The position numbers and the translations under genes are program-made. A model generated the notes under the pieces. The model saw only the letters and a program-made list of their open reading frames with translations. It was not told the DNA's origin and did no database searches. DNA of 33,561 nt from NCBI GenBank assembly GCA_002049545.1, contig LLYT01000021.1, positions 1-33,561 on the forward strand. The letters run 5' to 3'. Within the stretch, counting starts at the first letter, position 1. Each line of letters opens with the position of its first letter. This document shows, piece by piece, positions 23,458-33,325 of the stretch. The DNA comes from Deltaproteobacteria bacterium tcs-42 (GTDB lineage: Bacteria > Desulfobacterota > Desulfuromonadia > Desulfuromonadales > Geopsychrobacteraceae).

Positions 23458-26400
23458 TGCGACCACTGAAACTGACCCTCGTGGCTTTTGGTCCCTACGC
23501 CGGGAAACAGATTTTCGATTTCGGTGAGTTGGGAGGTAATAATCTGTTTTTAGTGACCGGCAACACTGGTTCGGGCAAAACATCAATGTTTGATGCCATG
23601 TGTGTTGCCCTGTTCGGCGAGAGTTCCGCAGGGCAAAGTGGTCGTCTGGCTCGTGATTTGCGTAGTGATTTCTCCAGTGGGGATGTACAGACCGAGGTAA
23701 CTTTTGACTTCAGTTTTGGAAAAGGCAAAATTTATCGTGCTTATTACGCTCCTGAGCAGGAACGGAAAAAAAAGAGAGGGGATGGGCATGTTAAAATAAG
23801 TGCCGCGGCTTCCCTCCATTGTCTTCCCGACTCAGGGCTTCCACAACTGCTTGCCGAAGGGGTTCGGGGAACCAAAGAGAAGATAGAAGGATTGCTGGGC
23901 CTTGATTCAAATCAGTTTCGTCAGGTGGTTATGCTTGCCCAGGGGCAGTTTCGTGGTCTGCTGGAGGCCGATTCGCAAAGCCGGGAAAAAATATTTGAGA
24001 CCCTCTTTGGAACTCAACGTTACGCACGGATAGAGGAAAGGCTGAAAAAAGAGGCAGCGGCAATTCACGATTTACACCGGGATTCTCAAAGGAATCTGAC
24101 AACCATCCTTGAAGGGGTTGGTTATGAATCATTGCAGAGTCTTGAAGGGGGGATAAAAGAACAACAGGATGAGATTTTCAGGTTGCGGCAGGAAGAACAG
24201 CAGGCAGAAAAAATCGCTGCTGCAGCTCAGGATGTCTTTGCGGCTGGGAAAAGTGGCAACGAAAAATTGCAAGAGCTAACAGAAAGTCAAACGGCTCTAA
24301 AAACATTGGCGGACAAGGCGGATGAGTTCAAACTAAAAGAAAGAATGTTGCAGCAGGCTGAGGCAGCAGCAAAAATATCGACTTTCTACGAAAACCAAAA
24401 AAAGAGGCGAACCGAAGCAACTCAAGCCGAAGAGCGGTTGGCTAAAAGTAATCGTGCGCTGGACAAGGCTAAGGTTGAACACGAACAAGCCGCTGCTTCG
24501 CTGAAGACAGCTCGTACCAGATTACCTGAAATTGAGGAGAAAAAAAGGCAAAGACAAGTTCTTGAAGGAAAAGTGCCTAAACTTGAGGAATACTTGCAAA
24601 CTGGAAAAGATCTGCAAGCCGCAGAAGCGCAGAGTAAAACTTCTCAGGAAAAATACTCTAAAGCAAAAGGTGAAGTAGAAATTCTCAGGGATACTTTGAA
24701 AGATTCGCGGCAAGAAATTGTTGAGCTGCGTAAGGGTGACCGGGATCTGGAAGCAATTAAAGCTGCAGGGCAAGCGGTCAGAGTTTTGATTGATACCCAC
24801 AATGATATCCATAATATTCAAGCAGAAATCCAGGACAAAAATAGCAGTGTCACTTTGGCAGCACAGGCTGTTAATACTCAAAAAGGGGAGATTGAGAAAG
24901 CTAAACAGAAGAAGAAAGATGCATTTTCTGTCTGGTTGGAAGGTCAGGCGGTACGGATTGCTGAGACGTTGCAGTCGGGGGATCCCTGCCCGGTCTGCGG
25001 CTCGATTGAACACCCCGATCCCCAACGGCATACCGGTATCAATGTTACTGATGAACAGCTGTCTGAGCTGGATGAGCAGATTGTTCAGAATGAAGAACTT
25101 CTGGATAAGAAAACCGCAGAGTTAAGCAAGCTTCAGGACGATCAAAATAAGCGTTTGACCCGCAAGGAAACATTGGAGCAGACTTTAGGGGAGGAGAAAG
25201 AGACCCCCTTTGAAATATTGACCCGGCGGCGGGACGCTCTTAAACAATCCTATCTGGATGTTAGTAAAAACAAAGACGCTATCAATGAACTGGAAACCAA
25301 AATAACAGGTCTGGAAAAGCTTGATGGTGACAAACAGGATGTCCTTGAGCGGGAACAGGATGCATGGAAAAGGGCGGGGAATGATGTCACCAGACTGGCT
25401 ACGGTTGTTGCAGGCCTTGAGCGCGAGATTGCAGAACAATACCGGGAACAAGGAGCTCTGGAGGATGAAATAAAAAAACTGACATCGCAGGTTAAAAAAC
25501 TGGAGGATGAACTGACATTGGCGCAGGATAATGATCACAAGGCGAGTGAAGTCTGTTCAGCACTTTCTGAACAGGTCAGTGGAGCAATAGACGATTCAGG
25601 GCGTTGCAACGCGGTATTATCCGAGGCCAACAATGATTACAATATCAAGTTAGAAGCTTCCTCTTTTGCGGATGAAGCAGCCTTTCTTGCTGCAATTCTC
25701 TCTGATGATCAGATTTATCAACTGAAACTTGATGTTGAGTCCTTTAATACTGATCTGGCCAGAGCCGATGACAGATACAAGAAGGCGGTCAGTGATGCCA
25801 AGGGGATTTCCCTTGCCAATCTGGATGAGTTGCAAAAATCTTTGGATCAAGCAAATGGAGAACTGGATAAGTGTAAAGAGATCAGAATCACACAGCAAAC
25901 AATTTTGGAAGGGAAGGTGAAGGAAAAAGAGAGAGCGGAGAAAGAGCAGCAAAAGATAGATATGCTGGATGGTAAGTACCAATCTCTTGGCCGAATTGCC
26001 GACGTCGCCAATGGTAACAATAATAAAAGGACATCTTTTCACCGGTTCGTTTTACAAACCCTTCTGGATGAGGTTCTGGAGGTGGCGTCTTCCCGATTAA
26101 AGAGAATGACCAACCAGAAGTTCTACTTGTCCCGGGACGATGGTCTGCGTGACGCACGCAAGCAATCAGGTTTGGATCTGATCCTGACTGATACCTTTAC
26201 CGGAACGCAACGGTCAGTGAAATCTCTCTCCGGAGGGGAGGGTTTTTTGGCTGCTTTATCTCTGGCTCTCGGCCTTTCCGACGTGGTGCAAGCTCATGCC
26301 GGAGGGATAAAGCTCGACACCATTTTTATCGATGAGGGGTTTGGCAGCTTAAGCCCTGACGCTCTGGATCAGGTGATAGATGTTCTCAACGGACTCTCTG

Positions 26401-26516
26401 GTGAAGGGCGCCTGGTGGGGATTATTTCCCATGTGCCGGAACTTAAGCAGCAGATTGGGGCGCAACTTCAGGTTGTGGAAGGTGTGAATGGCAGTTCTGC
26501 ATCTTTTCGAGTGTGA
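23457..26516 (+). CDS. sbcC: Exonuclease subunit SbcC
   Basis: Rad50-type ATPase partner of SbcD. The 1019-aa product begins MRPLKLTLVAFGPYAG, has Walker A GNTGSGKTSMF near residues 36-46, and the Q-loop region FRQVVMLAQGQFRGLL near 155-170. Two long coiled coils (about 180-500 and 530-860) are rich in Glu, Lys and Gln. Between them lies the zinc hook CPVC with Cys511 and Cys514. The C-terminal ATPase half has the signature LSGGEGFLAALSLALGLSD and Walker B DTIFIDEGFGSLSPD. Size and the central position of the hook are normal. It is co-translated with sbcD. Confidence 0.96.
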   Translation: MRPLKLTLVAFGPYAGKQIFDFGELGGNNLFLVTGNTGSGKTSMFDAMCVALFGESSAGQSGRLARDLRSDFSSGDVQTEVTFDFSFGKGKIYRAYYAPEQERKKKRGDGHVKISAAASLHCLPDSGLPQLLAEGVRGTKEKIEGLLGLDSNQFRQVVMLAQGQFRGLLEADSQSREKIFETLFGTQRYARIEERLKKEAAAIHDLHRDSQRNLTTILEGVGYESLQSLEGGIKEQQDEIFRLRQEEQQAEKIAAAAQDVFAAGKSGNEKLQELTESQTALKTLADKADEFKLKERMLQQAEAAAKISTFYENQKKRRTEATQAEERLAKSNRALDKAKVEHEQAAASLKTARTRLPEIEEKKRQRQVLEGKVPKLEEYLQTGKDLQAAEAQSKTSQEKYSKAKGEVEILRDTLKDSRQEIVELRKGDRDLEAIKAAGQAVRVLIDTHNDIHNIQAEIQDKNSSVTLAAQAVNTQKGEIEKAKQKKKDAFSVWLEGQAVRIAETLQSGDPCPVCGSIEHPDPQRHTGINVTDEQLSELDEQIVQNEELLDKKTAELSKLQDDQNKRLTRKETLEQTLGEEKETPFEILTRRRDALKQSYLDVSKNKDAINELETKITGLEKLDGDKQDVLEREQDAWKRAGNDVTRLATVVAGLEREIAEQYREQGALEDEIKKLTSQVKKLEDELTLAQDNDHKASEVCSALSEQVSGAIDDSGRCNAVLSEANNDYNIKLEASSFADEAAFLAAILSDDQIYQLKLDVESFNTDLARADDRYKKAVSDAKGISLANLDELQKSLDQANGELDKCKEIRITQQTILEGKVKEKERAEKEQQKIDMLDGKYQSLGRIADVANGNNNKRTSFHRFVLQTLLDEVLEVASSRLKRMTNQKFYLSRDDGLRDARKQSGLDLILTDTFTGTQRSVKSLSGGEGFLAALSLALGLSDVVQAHAGGIKLDTIFIDEGFGSLSPDALDQVIDVLNGLSGEGRLVGIISHVPELKQQIGAQLQVVEGVNGSSASFRV

Positions 26517-26526
26517 TTTATTAATT

Positions 26527-26757
26527 TGGGGACATGTACAAATGGCGCAAGTTTAAGGACTTTTGTAGTAAACTCGGGACTGTCCCCAGTCTCATCGGGG
26601 GCTGTCCCAGATGTTTACGGGTTGACGGAACTGCGGCGGTTTAACCCGCAAAAACCTGGGACAGCCCCCCATGCGGGGACAGTCCCGTTTTTGCTGCCTT
26701 TTCCCCCTAAAACAGTATTCAGAGGACACGTAACCAGTACCTGTCCCCAGAATACTG
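26527..26757. repeat. Nested TGTCCCC-type palindromes (REP/BIME-like element)
   Basis: The gap between sbcC and the next gene (26517-26791) is almost filled by nested inverted repeats. Outer pair: 26527-26539 with 26737-26749 (TGGGGACA/TGTCCCCA core, 12 of 13). Inner pair: 26575-26610 with 26656-26687, sharing exact blocks CGGGACTGTCCCC and GGGGGCTGTCCCAG around different short spacers. Centre: CGGGTT/AACCCG. A further hairpin CAGTATTC/GAATACTG spans 26713-26757. This look, with GGGACAGTCCC words, is that of REP elements linked with TnpA_REP (RAYT) transposases in deltaproteobacteria. No such transposase is present in the window. Confidence 0.8.
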
Positions 26758-26791
26758 CCGATAATTTGATAAAAACAGAGGTTTCATTTAC

Positions 26792-29458
26792 GTGGGTTAC
26801 CAACAAAAAATTATTTCGGCGGCAGTACAAGGTGCTTTGGTTTTAACCGCCAACAAGCGTTTATCCCGCTATTTGCAGAGTCGTTTTGATCAACAGATGC
26901 AAGCAGCGGGTAAAAATGTCTGGCCGACCCCACAAATTGTCAGTTATGAAGGGTGGTTGAATCGGTGTCTGGATGATCTTGGGGAAGGCTGGCAGTTATT
27001 AAACCCAGTGCAGCAACAATGTCTCTGGGAGCAGCAGATTGAAGACTCTTCCCGCGGTACTGCTCTGGAACTGTTACAGTTGTCGAAAACTGCTGAAAAA
27101 GCGCTTCAGGCTCACCGCTTACTCAATGAATATGATCTGTCTCTGGATGGCTGGCAGTTGACCGAAGATCAGCAGGTATTCCGTTCCTGGCGACAGCACT
27201 ATCAAACGCAATGTCAACAGCACGAATGGGTTGATCAGGGTGATTTGCCGCGGCGAATCTGTTCTGCATTGGAAAACGGCCAGCTTGATCTGCCGCAACA
27301 GGTTTTTTTAGTCGGGTTTGATCAGTTGTCGCCGGGCTTGATGTTGCTGATGGAGACCGTCCGTCGTAAGGGAGGGCAGTGCGACGAACTGCCGCTGCAG
27401 TCTGAGCGGGTCGGACCAATGACCTGTTATGCAGCGCGTGATAGTTCTCATGAAATAGAATCGGCGGCTCGCTGGACACGGTATTTGCTCGACCAAGGGG
27501 AAGAATCAATCGGTATCGTTGTCCCTGATTTACAAATGCGCCGGAGTCAGATTGAGCGGATTTTCCGTGACCAGATTGATCCTGCCGCAACGATTGCACT
27601 ACACGATGAAGATGTCGTTTTCAGTTTGTCATTGGGTGGACCTCTGACAGAACAGGGGGTTGTTCATGCTGCTCTTGAATTTCTGGGAACCGGCCGGCAA
27701 CTGACCCTCGATCAGACCTCTTTTTTGCTTCGGAGTCCGTATCTTGGTGGTGCGAAGCAGGAAGCAGATTGTCGCGCTCTGTTTGATCAAAATATCCGCT
27801 CTTTCCGGCAATCGAAATTTAAGCTCTCGCGGCTTGTCTCGTTGCTTGAAGAGAGGTCTGAATTGGACGTTTTAGTACAGGTGTTCGATAAAATTCAACT
27901 CAACCAGAAAACTGACGACAGGGTGCTTCCGGGAGTCTGGGCGAGTCGATTTGCAGATGAGTTGCACTCGATCGGGTGGCCTGGCGACAGAGTTCTGGCG
28001 AGCAGTGAATATCAGGCGATCAAAGTCTGGCAGGAGAAAGCGTTGTCAGCACTGGTCGCACTTGACCCCCTGCTACCGCCCATTAATCGCCAACGTGCCC
28101 TCAATTTACTGCGTCGGATCAGTCAAGATATCGAATTTCAGATTGAAGGACCAACCGGATCGGTCCAGGTTATTGGTCTGCTGGAGTCTTCCGGCCTCGA
28201 TTTTCAGCATCTCTGGGTGATGGGATTGGGTGAAACTGTGTTGCCCGGCCGTCCACAACCCAACCCTTTTATTCCCCTGAAATTGCAGCAGGATCACGAT
28301 ATGCCGCACGCCAGTGCAGCACGTGAATTACAATTTGCCGAGCAGGTGATTGCACGGCTGAAATCAGCCAGTGATGATATTGTTTTCAGTTATCCACTCC
28401 GTGATGGCGATTGTGACTTGCGTCCAAGCCCGCTTATTCCTGTTTGTGATCCTGATGCATACCCGGAACTGGCTGATTACCAGGACCTTTCCTCTTTGCT
28501 GCAATCGCATCACGACCGGTTGGAAAGTTTGGCTGATCGTCGCGGCCCAAAATTGGATAAAGAGGTGGTTGAAGGTGGAACCGGTCTGCTCAAAGATCAG
28601 GCGCATTGTCCGTTTCGTGCCTTTTTACATCACCGTTTACAGGCACGTTCATTAGCCGAGACAGCTCCCGGAATCGCCCCTATGGCGCGAGGAGATTTGC
28701 TTCACCTGGCTCTGGAAAAGATCTGGCAGAAATTGCGAACTCAGAATCAGCTGCTGGCATTGAATGGCTTGGAACGTAATCAATTAATCGAAACGCAGGT
28801 GACAGCTGCCCTTGACAGCTATTTTGCAAGAAGAGCGGCGCCGTCCGAGCAGTTGTTGCAGTTGGAAAGTGAACGGCTCGTGATTCTGGTTCAAGAGTGG
28901 CTGGAAGATGTCGAAATAAAGAGAGATTATTTTCAGGTGCTCGAAACAGAGCAACAACATGTAGAAACAATTGGTGCGTTAAAAATCAGCATGCAGGTTG
29001 ATCGGATTGATCAACTTAAGGAGGGGCAGCGGATTGTCATTGATTATAAAACCGGAACCGATTTACACGCTGAGGAGTTTTTCAGCCAACTGCTGATTGA
29101 GCCACAATTGCCAATTTATGCTGTAGCTGATTCAGAAGCTGCAGCGGATGGCATCGCTTTTGCGAAGGTGCGACGGGGGGAATGTCGTTTCCTTGGAGTG
29201 GTTAAAGAAAAGGGGTTGCTTGGACGAGTCGGTGAGCTCTCCTCTTATGCGCAGGCAGAGGAATCCGGGATTACCTCTTGGGATCAATTGCTGGTTTTTT
29301 GGCGACAGCAATTGAATCAGCTGGCGGAAGATTTTGTCGCGGGTGAAGCGTCAGTCAAACCGTATGATCGGAAAAAAAGTTGTCAGTATTGTGATTTGAC
29401 CGGTATTTGCCGGGTTCAAGAACCTCGCGCGGAATCTGGAGCTGATGATGATTGCTGA
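26792..29458 (+). CDS. PD-(D/E)XK nuclease, TIGR03623-type (AddB-like)
   Basis: An 888-aa probable DNA repair protein. The first 550 residues resemble an inactivated UvrD-like helicase fold (LVLTANKRLSRYL, QVFLVGFDQLSPGLM, SSGLDFQHLWVMGLGETVLPGRP) with no Walker A. The C-terminal PD-(D/E)XK nuclease domain carries QVDRIDQ and VIDYKTG (Asp751, Lys753). Cys606 (HCPFRAF) with Cys864, Cys867 and Cys873 (CX2CX5C) form the AddB-type 4Fe-4S cluster site around the nuclease. With the following helicase it likely makes an AddAB/RecBCD-like machine that resects double-strand ends. The start is a GTG at 26792 with AGAGG about 11 bases before it. The stop overlaps the next gene by 14 bases. Confidence 0.87.
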   Translation: MGYQQKIISAAVQGALVLTANKRLSRYLQSRFDQQMQAAGKNVWPTPQIVSYEGWLNRCLDDLGEGWQLLNPVQQQCLWEQQIEDSSRGTALELLQLSKTAEKALQAHRLLNEYDLSLDGWQLTEDQQVFRSWRQHYQTQCQQHEWVDQGDLPRRICSALENGQLDLPQQVFLVGFDQLSPGLMLLMETVRRKGGQCDELPLQSERVGPMTCYAARDSSHEIESAARWTRYLLDQGEESIGIVVPDLQMRRSQIERIFRDQIDPAATIALHDEDVVFSLSLGGPLTEQGVVHAALEFLGTGRQLTLDQTSFLLRSPYLGGAKQEADCRALFDQNIRSFRQSKFKLSRLVSLLEERSELDVLVQVFDKIQLNQKTDDRVLPGVWASRFADELHSIGWPGDRVLASSEYQAIKVWQEKALSALVALDPLLPPINRQRALNLLRRISQDIEFQIEGPTGSVQVIGLLESSGLDFQHLWVMGLGETVLPGRPQPNPFIPLKLQQDHDMPHASAARELQFAEQVIARLKSASDDIVFSYPLRDGDCDLRPSPLIPVCDPDAYPELADYQDLSSLLQSHHDRLESLADRRGPKLDKEVVEGGTGLLKDQAHCPFRAFLHHRLQARSLAETAPGIAPMARGDLLHLALEKIWQKLRTQNQLLALNGLERNQLIETQVTAALDSYFARRAAPSEQLLQLESERLVILVQEWLEDVEIKRDYFQVLETEQQHVETIGALKISMQVDRIDQLKEGQRIVIDYKTGTDLHAEEFFSQLLIEPQLPIYAVADSEAAADGIAFAKVRRGECRFLGVVKEKGLLGRVGELSSYAQAEESGITSWDQLLVFWRQQLNQLAEDFVAGEASVKPYDRKKSCQYCDLTGICRVQEPRAESGADDDC

Positions 29459-32400
29459 TCATAAGCAGCGTGCTGCTGCAATTGATGTGACACGATCCTG
29501 TATTGTTCAAGCTCCAGCGGGCTCCGGGAAAACCGAGTTGTTGATCCAGCGGATGTTGGCTTTACTGGCTGAAGTTGAACAGCCTCAACAGATTCTTGCC
29601 ATCACGTTTACCAATAAGGCGGCAGCAGAAATGCGTCAGCGGCTGCTTCAGTCTCTGGAATCGGCACGGGACAACGTTTGTCCTGCTGAACCCCATGCAG
29701 CTAATACCTGGAATTTGGCAGCCAAGGTCCTGCAACACCATGGTGAAAATCTGCTGCGTAATCCGGCACAATTATCCATCCAGACAATTGACAGCTTCAA
29801 TGCCGCTTTGGTGCGAAAAATGCCGTGGCTCTCACGCTTTGGAAGCATTCCCGAAATCAGCGAAGACGCCGATGCCCTTTATCAACTGGCAGCTGAAAAA
29901 TTACTGTCACAGCTGGATAAAAAGGGTCCAGGGCAGCAGCCGTTGCTGGTGTTGCTCCGACATCTTGATAACAATGTTGCTGTGGTACAGCAGATGTTGG
30001 TTGCCATGTTGCGCCGCCGTGATCAATGGTTGCGCCACACGGTGTCTGGTGTGGAAACTTCACGCCACAAATTGCAGCAGGGGGTGGAACAGCTCTGTAG
30101 TGATCAACTTGAATTGGTCAAAAAATATTTTCCGGTTGAACTGACAGCTGAGCTGTTATTCTGCCTCAATTTTTCAGCCGTCAATCTGGATGAATTATCA
30201 CTGGCCGACGGCTGTGGGTTGGAGAGCTTGCCTGGTACCGATTTCGGCGATTTGTCCCGCTGGTCAGCGATCGCCGAATTACTCTTGACAGCTACTGGAG
30301 GGTTAAGAAAAACCGTCACGAAAAATAATGGTTTTCCTGCCGGCAAAGAAAATAAATTGGCAAAGGAGCGGATGCTTGCCTTGCTGGGACAGCTTGATGC
30401 AGATTCTCCTTTCATTCAACATCTGGCAGAAGTCAGAAAGCTCCCCGTGGCTGGCTATTCCGATCGGCAATGGCAATTGCTGCAGGCATTGATCGAGCTT
30501 TTACCTGTTCTGGTTGCAGAGCTCTGGTTGGTGTTTCGCTCTCATGGCCGGGCCGACTTTGCAGAAATTGCCTTGAAAGCAAATCAGGCATTGGGTGAGG
30601 CAGACGACCCGACCGACCTGTTGCTGAGAATCGACCACGATTTACGCCATATTCTGGTTGATGAGTTTCAGGATACCTCGCGATTGCAATATCGCTTATT
30701 GAATACCCTGACATCTGGATGGACTGCAGGAGACGGCCGGACCCTGTTCCTGGTGGGAGATCCAATGCAGTCAATTTACCGGTTTCGTGAGGCCGAAGTT
30801 GGACTGTTTTTGGATAGTTTCAAGGGGTGGTTTGGACATTCACAGCTAGAATTGCAACCACTGCAACTCTGCTCCAATTTCCGTTCCCAACAGAAGATAG
30901 TCGACTGGGTCAACCAGGTTTTTGCCACGATCTTCCCTGCCACGATGGATATTGCTACCGGAGCCGTTCCTTTAACCGAAGCGGTGGCGATTAAACCACC
31001 ATTGTCAGGTGCGTCCTGCCGAATTTTTCCTTCTGTCGGCAGAAACGACCAGGCCGAAGCATCTCAGGTGCTGGAACTGTTACAACAGGCACGCAGAGAT
31101 GATCCGCAGCAGACGATTGCAATTCTGGTCCGGGGGCGCAGTCATCTGAACGAAATTTTACCTTTGTTGCGTCAGCACGGGATTGGTTATCAGGCGCAGG
31201 ATATTGACCTCCTCGGAGCCAGACCGGCAGCCCTTGATGTTGTCCATTTGACCCGTGCCCTGTTGCACCGTGCTGATCGGCTTTCCTGGCTGGCTGTTTT
31301 GCGGGCCCCCTGGTGTGGTTTGACTCTTGCTGATTTACACCGGTTGGTTGATGGTTGTTCCGCTCAAACCATCCCGACGCTGCTATCTGATGAACAGCTT
31401 AAATTACAATTGTCCGCAGATGGACAACAGCGTTTATTGCGCATCTGGCCGATTCTCCAGTCCGGGTTGAAGCGCTTCGGTCGGTTGCCGTTGCGACAGC
31501 TCATTGAAGGGTGTTGGCTCGCTCTGGGAGGGGCGGCTTGCTACGCAGCTGAAGGATGTTCAGATGCTCAACTGGTTTTTGAGCTGCTGGAGAAACTCGA
31601 TCAGGGTGGTGATCTGGAGAGTTTTGAAAAACTCGATCGAGGGCTGGAAAAAATGTTTGCCAAGCCGGATAGTCAGGCCGACGGGCTCCTGCAAATTATG
31701 ACCATCCATAAGGCCAAGGGGCTGGAGTTTGATACGGTTATTATCCCCGGACTGGGAAAAAATACCGGACGGGCTGATAATCCTTTGCTGCGCTGGCAGG
31801 AACATCCCCGCCATGGTTTGTTGCTCGCTCCTGTTCCAGCCAGGGGTGAACAGGCAAAAGATCCTGTTTATCAGTTGATTGCAAGGCTCGAAACTGAAAA
31901 ACAGGAGTTAGAAGCAAGCCGTCTGTTATATGTTGCCACGACCAGAGCTATCCGACGCCTCTATTTGCTCGGACATGCCGATGAAAAAAACAATGGTGAT
32001 CTGAAACCACGGAAAGGGTCTTTGTTGGAAAAGCTCTGGCCGCAACTACAGAATGATTTTTTGACAGCTGAGCGTCATAGTCTGTCAGCAGTTGATGACT
32101 TTGATTCTCCACTGCTTTACCGGTTGCCACAAGATTGGACTATGCCGCCCCCTGAGTCGGTGAACATATCAGGTTCTCAAATCACTGGTGTGGCTTCCAG
32201 CCATGGAGATACTGAACCAACGTTCAGCGGTTGGGAAAATCCGGTTCATCGTCATGTGGGAACCCTGGTTCATTTGCAACTTGAACAAATTGCCAGGTTT
32301 GGAGTCGACTTTTGGCAAGGGGATGATGCGGATGCATTGCAACGCAGGATGAAGCGTTCATTGAGTCATCTCGGAGTCGCGGGTGCCGATCTAGAAGCCA

Positions 32401-32774
32401 GTGCTTGCAAGGTTGTTGCTGCCATTAATAAAACTCTTGTCAGTCGGTGCGGGCTATGGATTTTAGCTGCTCATCCTGAGCAGCAGTGTGAACTTCCATT
32501 AACTGGAGTCATTCAGGGAAATTTGGTTCATGCGGTTATTGATCGTACCTTTGTCGCAGATGGATGCCGCTGGGTCATCGACTATAAAACCAGTACACCA
32601 ACAGATGGCGAGACCGATGAAGAGTTTTTTACTCGTGAAGCTCGACACTATCAGGCACAGCTGGAAACTTACGTCCAATTGTTAGCTATTCAGTCAGATT
32701 CACTGCCAATCAGGGCGGCACTCTATTTTCCCCTGATAGATGGATGGTATGAGTATCAGTTGATTGCGTCGTGA
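29445..32774 (+). CDS. UvrD/AddA-like helicase-nuclease
   Basis: A 1109-aa superfamily 1A helicase with a C-terminal nuclease. Helicase motifs in order: Walker A QAPAGSGKTEL (Lys29), motif Ia ITFTNKAAAEMRQR, motif II VDEFQD (Asp406-Glu407), motif III LVGDPMQSIYRFREAEV, motif IV CSNFRSQ, motif V MTIHKAKGLEFDTVIIPG and motif VI LLYVATTRAIRRLYL. The nuclease shows HVGTLVHLQLE and VIDYKTS (Asp1046, Lys1048). It would unwind DNA from ends and cut, together with the upstream nuclease. The ATG at 29445 (or 29448) has TGGAG a few bases upstream. It ends convergent to the RimK/LysX-like gene with a 31-base gap. Confidence 0.92.
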   Translation: MMIADHKQRAAAIDVTRSCIVQAPAGSGKTELLIQRMLALLAEVEQPQQILAITFTNKAAAEMRQRLLQSLESARDNVCPAEPHAANTWNLAAKVLQHHGENLLRNPAQLSIQTIDSFNAALVRKMPWLSRFGSIPEISEDADALYQLAAEKLLSQLDKKGPGQQPLLVLLRHLDNNVAVVQQMLVAMLRRRDQWLRHTVSGVETSRHKLQQGVEQLCSDQLELVKKYFPVELTAELLFCLNFSAVNLDELSLADGCGLESLPGTDFGDLSRWSAIAELLLTATGGLRKTVTKNNGFPAGKENKLAKERMLALLGQLDADSPFIQHLAEVRKLPVAGYSDRQWQLLQALIELLPVLVAELWLVFRSHGRADFAEIALKANQALGEADDPTDLLLRIDHDLRHILVDEFQDTSRLQYRLLNTLTSGWTAGDGRTLFLVGDPMQSIYRFREAEVGLFLDSFKGWFGHSQLELQPLQLCSNFRSQQKIVDWVNQVFATIFPATMDIATGAVPLTEAVAIKPPLSGASCRIFPSVGRNDQAEASQVLELLQQARRDDPQQTIAILVRGRSHLNEILPLLRQHGIGYQAQDIDLLGARPAALDVVHLTRALLHRADRLSWLAVLRAPWCGLTLADLHRLVDGCSAQTIPTLLSDEQLKLQLSADGQQRLLRIWPILQSGLKRFGRLPLRQLIEGCWLALGGAACYAAEGCSDAQLVFELLEKLDQGGDLESFEKLDRGLEKMFAKPDSQADGLLQIMTIHKAKGLEFDTVIIPGLGKNTGRADNPLLRWQEHPRHGLLLAPVPARGEQAKDPVYQLIARLETEKQELEASRLLYVATTRAIRRLYLLGHADEKNNGDLKPRKGSLLEKLWPQLQNDFLTAERHSLSAVDDFDSPLLYRLPQDWTMPPPESVNISGSQITGVASSHGDTEPTFSGWENPVHRHVGTLVHLQLEQIARFGVDFWQGDDADALQRRMKRSLSHLGVAGADLEASACKVVAAINKTLVSRCGLWILAAHPEQQCELPLTGVIQGNLVHAVIDRTFVADGCRWVIDYKTSTPTDGETDEEFFTREARHYQAQLETYVQLLAIQSDSLPIRAALYFPLIDGWYEYQLIAS

Positions 32775-32805
32775 CAAGTTGGCCGGGTCATATCAGGATT
32801 AACGG

Positions 32806-33285
32806 TTAGCTTAAACTCGGTGGCACGGAATAGTTGTGTAAAATTTCTCCGGTCATGTAACTTTTTTGTGGATTGACTTTCACCAGACTTTTAATCGTTT
32901 GAGGTGCCAGGTGGAGGCGGAATGACGATTCTTCGCGGTTGACTAACGTCAGATCGATATTTTTTTTCATTGAACCGATTCGCATTTCTGTTTCAATAAC
33001 GTAACACCACTCCCTGTCGCCATCGGCAAAAGAGATCAGTCTGCGGGTTTTGACCGGCATGACTGAGTAGATTTCGACATCATGATTGTTTTGTATCGGG
33101 TGTACACCAAAACTGATCATTAAGTCGTCCCCCTCTTTGAAAGTAGAATAATCAAACATGTTCAGAATCGAATGCCTTGAATCCATAACCACCTCGGCTT
33201 CAATGGCAGGAATTTTCAATGCTGGAAACGATACCCACTCACACCAACCGATATCGAGCAGAAGCGAGTTCTTGTTTTTCTTCAT
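32806..33285 (-). CDS. RimK/LysX retropepsin-like protein lacking the catalytic Asp
   Basis: A 159-aa protein that lines up along its length with the RimK/LysX 'ATP-dependent zinc protease' family (retropepsin-like fold). Recognisable blocks are DIGWCEWVSFPALKIPAIEAEV (residues 11-32), SFGVHPIQN, VIETEMRIG, IDLTLVNREESSFRLHL and VNPQKSYMTGEI. The family's active-site DTGARTS aligns without gaps to VMDSRHS (residues 33-39), so the Asp-Thr-Gly triad is lost. The usual LLGRxA near the end reads LAPQTI. A proteolytic role is therefore unlikely; a binding role is possible. The ATG at 33285 has AGGAGT nine bases upstream and a good promoter, so the gene looks expressed. Confidence 0.8.
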   Translation of the reverse strand: MKKNKNSLLLDIGWCEWVSFPALKIPAIEAEVVMDSRHSILNMFDYSTFKEGDDLMISFGVHPIQNNHDVEIYSVMPVKTRRLISFADGDREWCYVIETEMRIGSMKKNIDLTLVNREESSFRLHLAPQTIKSLVKVNPQKSYMTGEILHNYSVPPSLS

Positions 33286-33325
33286 GTTTTGTAACTCCTA
33301 AAATGTATTATTGCTAATGATTGGG

